DNA from: Malus domestica
Taxonomy: Eukaryota; Streptophyta; Magnoliopsida; Rosales; Rosaceae
Assembly: GCF_042453785.1 (NCBI RefSeq)
Contig: NC_091673.1
Location: 5,792,501-5,856,500 of the forward strand
Direction: 5' to 3'
Length of the DNA: 64,000 nt
This document shows positions 46,505-55,910 of this stretch, piece after piece. Below the pieces are notes generated by a model. It worked only from the letters and a program-made list of their open reading frames with translations, ran no database searches and had not been told where the DNA came from. Positions within the stretch are counted from its first letter, which is position 1. The number at the start of each line of letters is the position of its first letter. Position numbers and translations under genes: made by a program.

Positions 46505-46745
46505 TGCCGTTTGCAGTTTCAACTCGTGCAGGCAAGGAGCGTTGGTGTCGTTTGCAGTTTCAACTCGTGCAGACAAGGAGCATTTGGTGCCGTGTTGCAG
46601 TTTCAGCTCGTGCAGGCAAGGAGCTTTGGGTTGTCGCCTTTTATGCTCGTGCAGACCAGGAGCGTTGGTGTTGCCTTTTATGCTCGTGCAGACCAGGAGC
46701 ATTGTGCCATGCAGTTTAGGCTCGTGCAGGCGAGGAGCATTTGTG
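46505..46745. repeat. Tandem array of CTCGTGCAGRCMAGGAGC units
   Basis: Six copies start at 46523, 46564, 46607, 46646, 46683 and 46721, spaced 37-43 bp. The conserved core is CTCGTGCAGGCAAGGAGC with small changes; the linkers vary. The array sits directly downstream of the gag stop. Frames through it on both strands are repetitive and not called. Confidence 0.85.
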
Positions 46746-46752
46746 AATTTTG

Positions 46753-48702
46753 TCAAGCAATCCGGGAGAGGCGTTCCTCACAATTTTCATAGCAAGGAGC
46801 TTTGACCGCGTGATTGAAGAAGTCTTCGGGCAAGAAGTCGCGCATCGTGATGGCAACGGACGATTTTTGTGTCGTAATTTCATCATCTTCAACACGTTCA
46901 CGTTGCTTTGAAGGTTGACAAGAGCTGCTTTGCCCCCTTTCCGATTGGTGGACTTGTGGATGAGACGTATGCTTCTTGTGCAATTTCTTAGGAGTGACTT
47001 GAGTCCATCCTTCAATTTTGCTTGTCTTGGAGGATGCCCCCAGCGGTTGAGGTGAAAACTTCGAGTCGGAAGAGCCAGAAGCGAAGGTGGTATAGTTTGT
47101 GTTCACCACATCGTCAAGATCTAGCTCGATGATTCCTTTCTGAGCCAGCTTCATGATGAGATCTTTCAGCACGAAACATTTTTCTGTTGGATGACTGATG
47201 AAGCGGTGGAATTTACAGTACCTTGGACTGTCAGTGCGATTCATCTCTTCTGGCCGTTTGCACTCAGGCAAACTAATCACCTTCTTTTCCAGCAAGTCTT
47301 CTAACATGGCAACCACATCAGAGTCGGGGAATGGATAAGTTTTCTCCTCAAGCTCCTTCAAAGTGCGTCTACGCATCTCTTGATCACGAAAGCCTTCGGC
47401 TTGAATCGCCTTGCCTCGTGTAGGGATCTTGACGGGAGCTGTGTTGACTGTCATTGCTTCTTTGGTGGATTTCCACGCAGTCTTCTCCAACTTTGGCCCA
47501 AGAACTTTGTCGTTCTTGTAGTCGGCGATCGGTTCTTTCTTCCCATGATGGGCGATGCTCAACTCCATGTCATGGGCGCGGGTGGCTAGCTCTTCGAAGG
47601 TCCGTGGTTTGATGCCTTGAAGGATGTATTGCAAACCCCATTGCATGCCTTGGATGCACATCTCGATTGAAGAGGTTTCCGAGAGCCTGTCTTTGCAGTC
47701 GAGGCTTAGAGTGCGCCATCTGTTGATGTAGTCAATGACTGGCTCGTCCTTCCACTGCTTTGTGCTCGTTAGCTCTAGCATGCTCACAGTGCGGCGGGTG
47801 CTGTAGAAGCGATTAAGGAATTCCCGTTCCAATTGCTCCCAGCTGTTGATGGACTCAGGCTCTAGGTCCGTGTACCACTCAAAGGCGTTTCCTTTCAGCG
47901 AGCGCACAAATTGCTTGGCGAAGTAGTCTCCCTCCGTCCCCGCGTTGTTGCAAGTTTCGACGAAATGTGCAACGTGCTGCTTTGGGTTTCCTTTTCCATC
48001 AAACTGCATGAACTTTGGTGGTTGATAACCCCTTGGCATCCTTAGGGCATCAATCTTCTTGGAATAGGGCTTCGAGTAGAACAAGGAGGTATGTGAGCTC
48101 CCTTCGTACTGTGCCTTGATGGTGTTGGTGATCATCTCCTGCAGCTGCTGGATAGAAAGAGATCCCATGAGTGCCGCTGCTTGGTCTGGCTCCGGCTTCC
48201 CATCGATTTTCTTCACCGGGGGTTCTTCGTCTTCGCCAGCTCCTCCCTTTAGTGGATCATCCTCTGGGTCGGGTTTATCGTCGTCCTGCGCCTCCAGTCG
48301 GTTGACTAGTGCTGCAATTTGCAAGTCTTTTTCTTCCACAATTCGGGTTAGCCTTGCGATTGCTTCATTCATTTGAGCCAACTGCTCATCGATTGAAGTT
48401 GCTCCAATAGTCATGACTTGCATGGCTGAACTGTCGCTTGAATCGGCTTCGGAGAGCATGGATTCGGAGTATTTCCTTGGGCTTTCCCCCCTTGGTGCCC
48501 TTAGTGAGGCTAAGGTGATCAAAGGCTCGTGCCTTGGGTGCTTTTGTTCCCTTGGCAGAGTTGATGCAGAGGTGAAAGAGGCGGCAGAAGTAGCTCTTGC
48601 CATGCTTCGAGTCGTGATGCCCAAAGTGACACCAGTTGCGACGAGGACGCTTTTGTTCTTTGCGGCGGTTGCGGGAACAGTTTGAGCCTTCCTTGATGCC
48701 AT
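46753..48702 (-). CDS. gag: Retrotransposon gag (Ty3/Gypsy type), intact
   Basis: The frame from ATG 48702 (MASRKAQTVPAT...) encodes 649 residues; the open frame extends further upstream into the LTR, but this is the first ATG after the primer-site region. The central retrotransposon gag domain is clear: AFEWYTDLEPESINSWEQLE, FLNRFYSTRRTVSMLELTST, YINRWRTLSLDCKDRLSE, then IKPRTFEELATRAHDMELSI. A C-terminal CKFHRFISHPTEKCFVLKDL block is a metal-knuckle-like element found in this gag lineage. Residues 90-140 carry a predicted coiled coil followed by an acidic linker. No stops or frameshifts occur. Gag would form particles; no protease or polymerase follows, because the frame ends after ...CYENCEERLSRIA. 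Confidence 0.9.
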   Translation of the reverse strand: MASRKAQTVPATAAKNKSVLVATGVTLGITTRSMARATSAASFTSASTLPREQKHPRHEPLITLASLRAPRGESPRKYSESMLSEADSSDSSAMQVMTIGATSIDEQLAQMNEAIARLTRIVEEKDLQIAALVNRLEAQDDDKPDPEDDPLKGGAGEDEEPPVKKIDGKPEPDQAAALMGSLSIQQLQEMITNTIKAQYEGSSHTSLFYSKPYSKKIDALRMPRGYQPPKFMQFDGKGNPKQHVAHFVETCNNAGTEGDYFAKQFVRSLKGNAFEWYTDLEPESINSWEQLEREFLNRFYSTRRTVSMLELTSTKQWKDEPVIDYINRWRTLSLDCKDRLSETSSIEMCIQGMQWGLQYILQGIKPRTFEELATRAHDMELSIAHHGKKEPIADYKNDKVLGPKLEKTAWKSTKEAMTVNTAPVKIPTRGKAIQAEGFRDQEMRRRTLKELEEKTYPFPDSDVVAMLEDLLEKKVISLPECKRPEEMNRTDSPRYCKFHRFISHPTEKCFVLKDLIMKLAQKGIIELDLDDVVNTNYTTFASGSSDSKFSPQPLGASSKTSKIEGWTQVTPKKLHKKHTSHPQVHQSERGQSSSCQPSKQRERVEDDEITTQKSSVAITMRDFLPEDFFNHAVKAPCYENCEERLSRIA

Positions 48703-48760
48703 TAATTTTGGAAGTGTGCTCGAATTTCTTGAACGGAGAAAGAGATGAGAGGCAGAGATT

Positions 48761-48779
48761 GTCCCACTGGGCGTGCCAA
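48761..48779 (-). promoter_or_regulatory. Primer-binding-site region
   Basis: TTGGCACGCCCAGTGGGAC on the minus strand starts two bases after the 5' LTR, the standard position for the tRNA primer site. The matching tRNA was not determined. Confidence 0.6.
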
Positions 48780-48781
48780 TT

Positions 48782-49829
48782 TGTGAACACGGAAAATTCC
48801 TGAAATGAAAGAGACAAGAACAACGCGCACAAACAAATATTTGTATTTGATGATGATTTTGGGTTACAATCTCTCTTAAATTTGATCTTCTGATTCGATC
48901 TTCGTAAGGTGTGTATTTGTGGATGTGTGATTGATCCAAAGGGCCGTTGGGCTTGATCTAAGGATGAACGTTCTTCAAGGGCCGTGGACTTGATCTTGAA
49001 GGTGGATTTGAGCGGATCTTCAAAGGGGCTTTTGGGCTTGATCTTTGAAGAACAGTGACGAACGGATCTCCAAGGGCTTTTGGGCTTGATCTTGAAGAAC
49101 AGTGATGAACGGATCTTCAAGGGCTTTTGGGCTTGATCTTGAAGAACGGTGATGAACGGATCTTCAAGGGCTTTTGGGCTTGATCTTGAAGAACGATTGG
49201 ATGTGTGGATTTGTCGACGTTGTTGATCAAAAGGGCCGTTGGGGCTTGATCTTGGATGAACGGATGATGAACGATGGTGCTTTCTTCAAGGGCCGTCGGG
49301 GCTTGATCTTGAATTGGTGGATGGTTGATCCAAGGGCCGTCGGGGCTTAATCTTGGAAGAACGATGAACGAAGAACGAAGAACACTTTCTTCAAGGGCCG
49401 TCGGGGCTTGATCTTGAATTGGTGGATGATTGTTGATCCAAAGGGCCGTTGGGGCTTGATCTTGGAAGAACGATGAACGAAGAACGAAGAAGGCTTTCTT
49501 GATTCTTCGGGAACCTGGATGCTTGAGAGCTTCGGAGTTTCAGAGCTTCAGAGCTTCAGAGCTTCAAGGTGTAATATGAATTGGTTCCTCCTAAATGAAT
49601 GAAATGGGCTTGTATTTATAGAATTTATCAAGGCCTAATTTTGAATATAATATCCCAGATGAAATAAGTCGTTTCTGCCAGGTGTTGACACGTGTCCTAT
49701 TTGATGACTTTTCCAACTCATTTCAATTTTCGTTGAGTCACACGTTCCGTGTAAAATTTATGTAATACATGAGCGTTGATACTTTGATTTATCGGTCAAC
49801 ATTTATTTACCGAAATTTCGATGTCTACA
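48782..49829 (-). repeat. 5' LTR (1048 bp)
   Basis: Same ends as the 3' LTR. It has two extra blocks of the AAGGGCCGTTGGGGCTTGATC array (near 49140-49195 and 49318-49395). Outside these blocks only scattered substitutions separate the two LTRs. A TATAAATA box on the minus strand at 49620-49613 is the likely promoter of the element. Confidence 0.92.
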
Positions 49830-49935
49830 AGTGCTTCTTCCATAATTAACTTGCATGTTTACTAAAATTTGGTTTAATTTTTTTTTTCTTTGAAAGCGTT
49901 TTCAGTCATTCCGAAACACTTTACAAACAAACTCT

Positions 49936-50161
49936 AAAATTGTTGTTTAAGACCTTTTTGTACTGGTATTTTTATACACAGATCATTTTTGAATTTCTTC
50001 CCGTTAATTAAGAAGTAGTTCTGTCCAATAAAACAAGTTTTACTTTTAATTATGATAATTTGAGTGCTTGATACAAAATGCTAACAATTAAGGAGGAATG
50101 CACGTGTCATTATATTTGAGGTTGATACATGTTAGATTACTCCACCGACTCTAATGGCTTA
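49936..50161. other. Short gene-free spacer
   Basis: No feature is recognised. Confidence 0.4.
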
Positions 50162-50537
50162 GGCCCCGTTTGGGATTGAGGTGATTTTAAAAAAAGCCAC
50201 TGTGAAAAAAAACTGAGGGTCATTTTTGTGTTTGGTAAACTGAAAAAAAAGGGCTTATTTTGGAAGCTGCTGTGAAAATAAGCTGAAAATCAAAGGAAAA
50301 GCTGAAGCTGCTATTTGCTGCTTTGAAAAAAAGCCAGTTTTTTCAAAGCACACAGAGCTACAATGCTCCTTTAATGAAAAGACACACTATCATCCTGATT
50401 TTTTTTCCAAAAGCACTTTCACAAAAAAGTTTACCAAACACTCTACTGGCTTTATTTCACAGCCGCTTATTCTCACAGCACAGCCGCTTATTCTCACAGC
50501 AGCTTTTTTTCAAAGCACAGCAATACCAAACCAGCCC
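50162..50537. mobile_element. PIF/Harbinger-type (Tourist-like) MITE, 376 bp
   Basis: It is flanked by TTA on both sides (50159-50161 and 50538-50540). Termini are GGCCCCGTTTGGGATTGAGG and, inverted, GGGCTGGTTTGGTATTGCTG. The interior has AAGCTGCTGTGAAAATAAGC and its inverse CTTATTCTCACAGCAGC. It is the same family as 12945-13154 but longer, and non-coding. Confidence 0.8.
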
Positions 50538-50540
50538 TTA

Positions 50541-51950
50541 ATCATGTGAAAAATATATACAAACATGCCCTAATATATGATGTGAAAGTGATGATGAGTA
50601 GGTAAGAGAGTGACATAAATAATGAATTTGGATCATCGTCGGATTCATTTTATGAAAATTATGGAGATCCGTGAATTATATTTGTTCATCGTACATCGTG
50701 TAATCATAAATTATTTTAAATATTTTTATTTAAAATTAAATATAAATAGCACTTAACAAAAACTGATCACTACGATGAACGGACACGACAAAAACAGTAC
50801 ATGTTGGATAAATAATAATATAATATGTGATGCAGGTGCAATATCCCTCTCTTTAGGCTGTTATCTAGCTAGCTTCACATGATTGTTATGAGTCGGATAG
50901 TTTGTAGATACATTTTAAAAATAACATAGTTGGCTTTACTTGGAAAAAAAAATCAAGTAGGTGGTTTTTGGTATGGTAATTAATTTGCTAAGAGTCAATA
51001 CCAAGGAGTTACTTCCATGAAGGATCTAGAACTAGCTAGAAACTTTAACCATCCATTTAGGGTTATGATCCAACGAACAATCAGTATCAACATTAAGTCA
51101 TTGACATGTACCAAAAGGATTTCATATACTAATAGTTTTGGTCTCATATGAGTGTGTTGTCGCATACAACAATTTCACTCAAAACTCTCCCCTTTCATGA
51201 GTGGGATTTCACCTGACGGTAGTTGAAGGTGAATACTTTGTTGCCTATATATGATCAAATACTATTGATATCTAGTCGATATCAGATGTCGTTATGGTGT
51301 TGATATAGATGTTGACATGTTTTTGCAACATATTGATATAATTTTGATATATTTCCACATCTTATCAATGTGCTAACTGATGACTATTGATATGTTATCT
51401 AGTATCACGCTTCAGCTACAATGGAGCAAAATCCTTTAAAGAAGGATGAAGCAACTAACGAAAATGGTGAGACATTTAAGGTAATTCTATTTAGGGCTCA
51501 AAGCTATCAATAATTGCAATGGTTAAAGAACACACTTTACGGCTCAAAGACGATCATATCCTCACGCAGCCTCTGGTTATAAGGAAATGTTCCACTAAAG
51601 GAAGGGCAATTTGAGGTTTTTACTGTCCCAAAGTACAGAGTATAGGAACTTTACCAACAATGTACATACCTAGTAGGTATTACCTACACATCCTAGACAA
51701 AAAGAAACGGAACAAATAATAATATTCTTTTGTTTGAAGAAAACAAAAAAGGCAGCCCAAAAATGAATGTATAAAAAAAATAAAAAACCTGAAAAAAGAA
51801 AGGGGAAAGCAGAAGCAGAGCACCACATGTGGCGAAGAGGCGTGAAGACAACAATCACAAAACCAAAAAAATGGTCTGGATTTGGAATTAGTTGGCTAAC
51901 CAGAGAGAAGGTTTCTCTCATGCGTCTTTGACTGAATCAATCCACCCCAC
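50541..51950. other. Intergenic DNA upstream of the TBL gene
   Basis: No gene is supported. AT-rich; the last several hundred bases probably include the TBL promoter. A minus-strand 83-codon frame at 51670-51921 has no motif. Confidence 0.4.
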
Positions 51951-51958
51951 AAACAAGC

Positions 51959-51985
51959 ATCTCTCTCTCTCTCTCTCTCTCTCTC
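51959..51985 (+). repeat. (CT)n microsatellite in TBL leader
   Basis: An uninterrupted CT run about 120 bp upstream of the TBL ATG, most likely in the 5' UTR or core promoter, where CT repeats are common in plants. Confidence 0.8.
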
Positions 51986-52106
51986 CCCCTCACTTTCTCT
52001 CTCTTAAACCTTAATCCAGCTCAAGAAAAAAACACTTTTCTTTCTTCCTCTCAGCTGATAGATTAAGCATTTTACCAGAAAGAAAAGCGAAAAAACAGTC
52101 TTTGAA

Positions 52107-53591
52107 ATGGGAACAACAACAAGCCCTTTCAAAGACCAATATCATCACTCATCATCTCTTGCCAAAAAGCTCTTGCCTTATGCAATCTATGTCCTCCTCC
52201 CCATTGCTGTAATCCGCTTGTACTTATACACTCCCTCTCTCTCTCTCTCCTCCACAGATCACCTCCCTCACTCCACTGAAATTACCATCTCAACCTCCTC
52301 CTCCTCTTATTCTTCCTCTCCTTCCCCATTGCCCCCCATTTCCTCCTCTCAAGGTACTTACTAAAAGCACTTTTGTCTGCAGTAGCTTTTCTTTAATTTT
52401 TCCAGTTGGGTTTTCTTCTAGGTACTTAAAGTTTGAATCTTTATCATAGATAACAAATATTTTGCCTGAATGTTTGTTGGGTTTTTTCTGTGTGCAGAAG
52501 AGGAAAGGGCTAAAGAAACTACACCTTCATGTGACTACACTAGGGGCAAATGGGTCCATGAGAAGCTGGGCCCTTTGTACAATGGCACAACCTGTGGGAC
52601 AATCAAGGAAGGTCAGAACTGCATCACCCATGGAAGAACTGATTTGGGTTATCTCTACTGGAGGTGGAAACCTAGCAAGTGCCAGCTCCCCAGGTTTGAA
52701 CCCAGCACTTTTCTTCATCTTATTAAGAACAAGCACATAGCTTTTGTGGGGGACTCCATGGCCAGGAACCAGTTGGAGTCCCTCCTCTGCATGCTTGCCA
52801 CTGCCTCTCCTCCCAACCTTGTTTACACAGATGGGGAGGAGAACAAGTTTAGGAGATGGAATTTTCCATCCCACAATGCCAATGTGTCAGTTTATTGGTC
52901 ACCATTTCTTGTGAAAGGGGTTGAGAAATCACCAAATGGTCCAAATTATAATAAATTGTATTTGGATCAAGTGAATGAGAGGTGGGCTGCGGAGTTGGGG
53001 GGATTTGATATGGTTGTGTTGTCAGTTGGGCATTGGTTTTTGCACCCAGCAGTGTATTTTGAGGGGGATGATGTTCTGGGGTGCCATTTTTGCCCTGGAT
53101 TAAACCACACTGAGATTGAATTCTATGATGTGTTGAGGAAAGCTGTGAGGACTACTCTCAAAACCATAATTGAGAGGAGAGGGAATGGGAGTGGGATTGA
53201 TGTGGTTCTGACGACGTTTTCGCCTGCGCATTTTGAAGGGGAATGGGACAAGAATGGGGCTTGTTCAAAGACCAAACCCTACAAGGAGGGTGAGAAGCAG
53301 CTTGAAGGAATGGATGCTGAGATGAGGCAGCTGGAGGTGGAAGAAGTAGAGGCTGCTAGGGCAAATGGTGAGAAATTTGTAGGGTTTAGGTTGGAGGCAT
53401 TGGATGTGACTAAATTGTCCATGATGAGGCCAGATGGGCATCCAGGGCCTTACATGAATAAGTTTCCATTTGCTGATGGGGTTCCTGAGAGGGTGCAGAA
53501 TGATTGTGTGCATTGGTGCTTGCCAGGGCCTATTGACACATGGAATGAGATTCTGCTGGAGGTCATGAAGAAATGGAATCAGGGGAAGTGA
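52107..53591 (+). CDS. Trichome birefringence-like (TBL) polysaccharide O-acetyltransferase
   Basis: Two exons, 52107-52353 and 52498-53591, are joined by a phase 1 GT/AG intron and give 446 residues. A single N-terminal membrane anchor (LLPYAIYVLLPIAVIRLYLY) fits a Golgi type II protein, followed by a Ser/Pro-rich stem. The TBL domain starts at CDYTRGKWVHEKLGPLYNGT. It carries the GDS esterase motif (FVGDSMARNQLES) and, near the C terminus, the DxxH motif in NDCVHWCLPGPIDTWNE. TBL proteins acetylate hemicelluloses or pectin in the Golgi. This one looks like the TBL19-27 clade, which includes xyloglucan and mannan acetyltransferases, but the substrate cannot be decided from sequence alone. 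The CT-rich leader and an early short intron are typical of the family. Confidence 0.92.
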
Positions 53592-54299
53592 ATGGAGGAG
53601 AAGAACTTCCACGTGACGGTGATGCTACTGTGGTGGTATTCCAAGCCGCACTTCCATTTGCTGATTGGGTTCCTGATTGGTTGGGAACAGTGACGCAGTG
53701 GCATCCCCGCTGTGGGTAAGTTTCTCTCAAGATTTAAGGAGAGCAAAGTGAGTTATTACAGAATCATTGGTCGGTTTTGTTTGTTTGTTTCATTCTTGTT
53801 CCCAGTATGTGTGGTGGTTATGAAGCTGCGAGAAGGCCAAAGAAGAGGAAGACAATCTGCATCGATTGTTTGTTTTGTTTGGGCTCTCTGTTGTAATGGA
53901 AGAAGACAAGAATGGGTTGATTGAAGATGTGGTGGAGAAATTTTGAGGGGGGCACATACGAAGACGTGAGTTAGGCCGGTTGGTGTGTTTGCTTCGTTAC
54001 ATCCACGTTTGGATCTTCTCCTTGTAAATTAGATTAGTTTTTGTCAAAAGAAAAACAAAATAAAAAAATAAAGGGTTCCACAGATTACAATCTATACGGT
54101 TGGAAGGTGTACGATTGAGTTGAATTGGAAGAAGTGGTATAGAATTTTGATAGATGATTGGCAAGTCCCTGTAGTTTGTTTGAGAACTCCAAATATACTG
54201 TAAATCTTGCCACTTTTACTACAATTTTTCAGCCTTCATATTGTGTTCCAAGCCTTTCGGAAATAATTTTTTTTTTGTCAAAGCCTTTCGGAAATAATT
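53592..54299. other. TBL 3' flank
   Basis: Contains the presumed TBL 3' UTR. A 70-codon frame at 53712-53924 is probably chance. From about 53645 the sequence repeats words of the TBL exon end (tgctgattgggttcctga, gcagtggcatcccc), suggesting an old small duplication of coding sequence. Confidence 0.45.
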
Positions 54300-54417
54300 A
54301 ACAGGAATCCTTAAGATTAAGGAGATCCTCCTGAAGATAATCAAGGACTGATTCACCGAATTTTGTGCTCATGATTAAAACCGTTTTGTTATTAATTATT
54401 CTGTGAAGATCATATTT

Positions 54418-54454
<37 letters not shown>

Positions 54455-54708
54455 ATAAAATATGAGATTGTTTAGTCATCAAACTATATAAAAACATATG
54501 GACGGATCCTATAAAAGAATTACAAACCGTTTATTTATCTACTTTTATCGATTGACTAAACGATCTTAGTTTTAATTGATTTTTTCCAGAGATAATCTTT
54601 ATAGAATGATTTATAATATGAACGGTTTTGATTATAAACATGAAATTTTGTGAATCGACCACAAAGTATCTTGACTAGGAACTCCTCCTCATTCTTAAGG
54701 AGCCAAGC
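54300..54708. mobile_element. MITE-like hairpin element with 32-base A-run
   Basis: The outer arms pair imperfectly: CCTTAAGATTAAGGAGATCC at the left against the inverted right arm CTCCTTAAGAATGAGGAGGA. Inner arms around ATTCACCGAATTTTGTGCTC... AAAACCGTT also match the inverse of AACGGTTTTGATTATAAAC...AATCGA. An A-run fills 54420-54451. No target duplication was resolved. Confidence 0.5.
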
Positions 54709-54984
54709 ATTTCTCCTTTTGAGAATTTGTGTGGTTGCAAGTTTGTATCTTTCCTATTGTGTCTTGCTTCCCAACTTTTATGGACATTTCTAAACCGAAA
54801 AAAAAAATGGAAATGCCTTAAAGTTTCAAAGTATTATGTAATAATATGGAGTAGTTTCAATTTCTCGTGCATACAAAAGTAACTCACCTTCCAATTGGTA
54901 AAAGAAAAAGCCCTCTACCATTTCAACATACCCTCAATTATCCAAAGTTAGTTACTTCAATTGGCTAATATGTTAACATATGCA

Positions 54985-55080
54985 CCTTAAAAATGGTATA
55001 TTCAATAGATCTATCATCCAATGTCTTGGGTTCGAATCCCTACCTCTTGATTTTGCTTGTATGAAAAAATAGACAATAAA
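54985..55080 (+). mobile_element. SINE-like fragment
   Basis: It contains a B-box-like gggttcgaatccc followed by ttttgcttgtatgaaaaaat, shared with the insertion in PRIN2 intron 2. The A-box half is weak. Confidence 0.3.
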
Positions 55081-55215
55081 ATGACAAATTTGAGCATTTT
55101 TAATGTTTGAGGATAAATTCTTCAATCTAAATGGTCTTAAAATCTAAATAAATTCTTTAATCTGAACGACCATAAAAATAAGTATCTTTCTTTCTTACCA
55201 AAGTTTTTGGGCCAA

Positions 55216-55641
55216 ATCAAAGGTTGAGCCCAAAACAAAAATACAGAAACATAAAAACCCTAGCAACTTTGAAGCCGTCAGATCCGCCGACCTTGAATGA
55301 TCACCTCTTGCAGCCACCAAAACATCAACCAAATAGAGCCTCCGAAACGGAAAGGACACAAAACTCAAATCCATAGCCATCAGAGAAAGGAAGTTGGTAG
55401 GAAAGACATCCCACATACAACAGTGCCGAAATCGGCACACAAATGGAAGAAGGTGGTGCGAGCTCCCGAGCTTAATAGCTCTACACACCTTCCGCGAAAT
55501 CCGCAAAACGCGGTGGATATTTTATTTGCTTTGAGGTCTATATTTTAGTTTTGTGCTTTATTTGTATTGGGCCTCTATTTATTGTTGTATATTGTGTGCT
55601 TTGTTGGTAATGAATTACCTTTGTTCAAAAAAAAAAAAAAA
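55216..55641 (+). mobile_element. 5'-truncated LINE with poly-A tail
   Basis: It ends in gtaatgaattacctttgttc followed by a 14-base A-run. The flanks carry a 13-bp near-duplication, AGTTTTTGGGCCA just before and AGATTTTGGGCCA just after, as expected for target-primed reverse transcription. There is no intact reading frame. The tail style matches plant L1-type LINEs. Confidence 0.6.
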
Positions 55642-55910
55642 GATTTTGGGCCATTTGTGAAGGGACTTTAGATGTCAGCAGCCCCAAAGTTGACTTTATG
55701 TTGCTTGTGTCCCTAAATATTTCTCCAAACTCCAATGGGCTTATGCAAGAAGTTATCTTTTGGAGCAGAAATAACAGCTTTTTCTGTGCAGTTTACAGGA
55801 AAATCCATAGGAAAAGTAGAAGAAAATGGGATTGCAGAAGATTTCTACTCCACACAAACAAGTAATAGAAGCAAGCGAGTGCAACCGTTTTGCTTTCTCA
55901 TCTGCTTTCC

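Larger units (their letters stand above)
39747..49829 (-). mobile_element. Non-autonomous Ty3/Gypsy-type LTR retrotransposon with captured host genes
   Basis: The element is 10,083 bp, flanked by a perfect 5-bp duplication AGTGC (39742-39746 and 49830-49834). Transcription runs on the minus strand: 5' LTR 49829-48782, primer-site region, gag, captured gene block, minus-strand tandem repeats and an opposite-strand ORF, polypurine tract, 3' LTR 40695-39747. No frame carries protease, reverse transcriptase, RNase H or integrase motifs, so it must depend on enzymes from elsewhere. The gag type (retrotransposon gag domain with a CKFH...HPTEKC element) is typical of plant Gypsy relatives. Confidence 0.9.
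39640..49935. mobile_element. MITE of the GGGCTCGTTTG family, split by an LTR element
   Basis: The left arm (39640-39746) starts ggctcgttggagaagtg and contains gattgaaaacgctttt. The right arm (49835 to about 49935) contains aaagcgttttcag and ends near tacaaacaaactc. The arms are inverted relatives of one another and match the separate copy at 14485-14716. Removing the LTR element and one AGTGC restores a continuous MITE of about 200 bp. Confidence 0.65.

Noticed and set aside
47380-48685. Plus-strand frames inside the retroelement
   Set aside because: Shadows of the gag frame.
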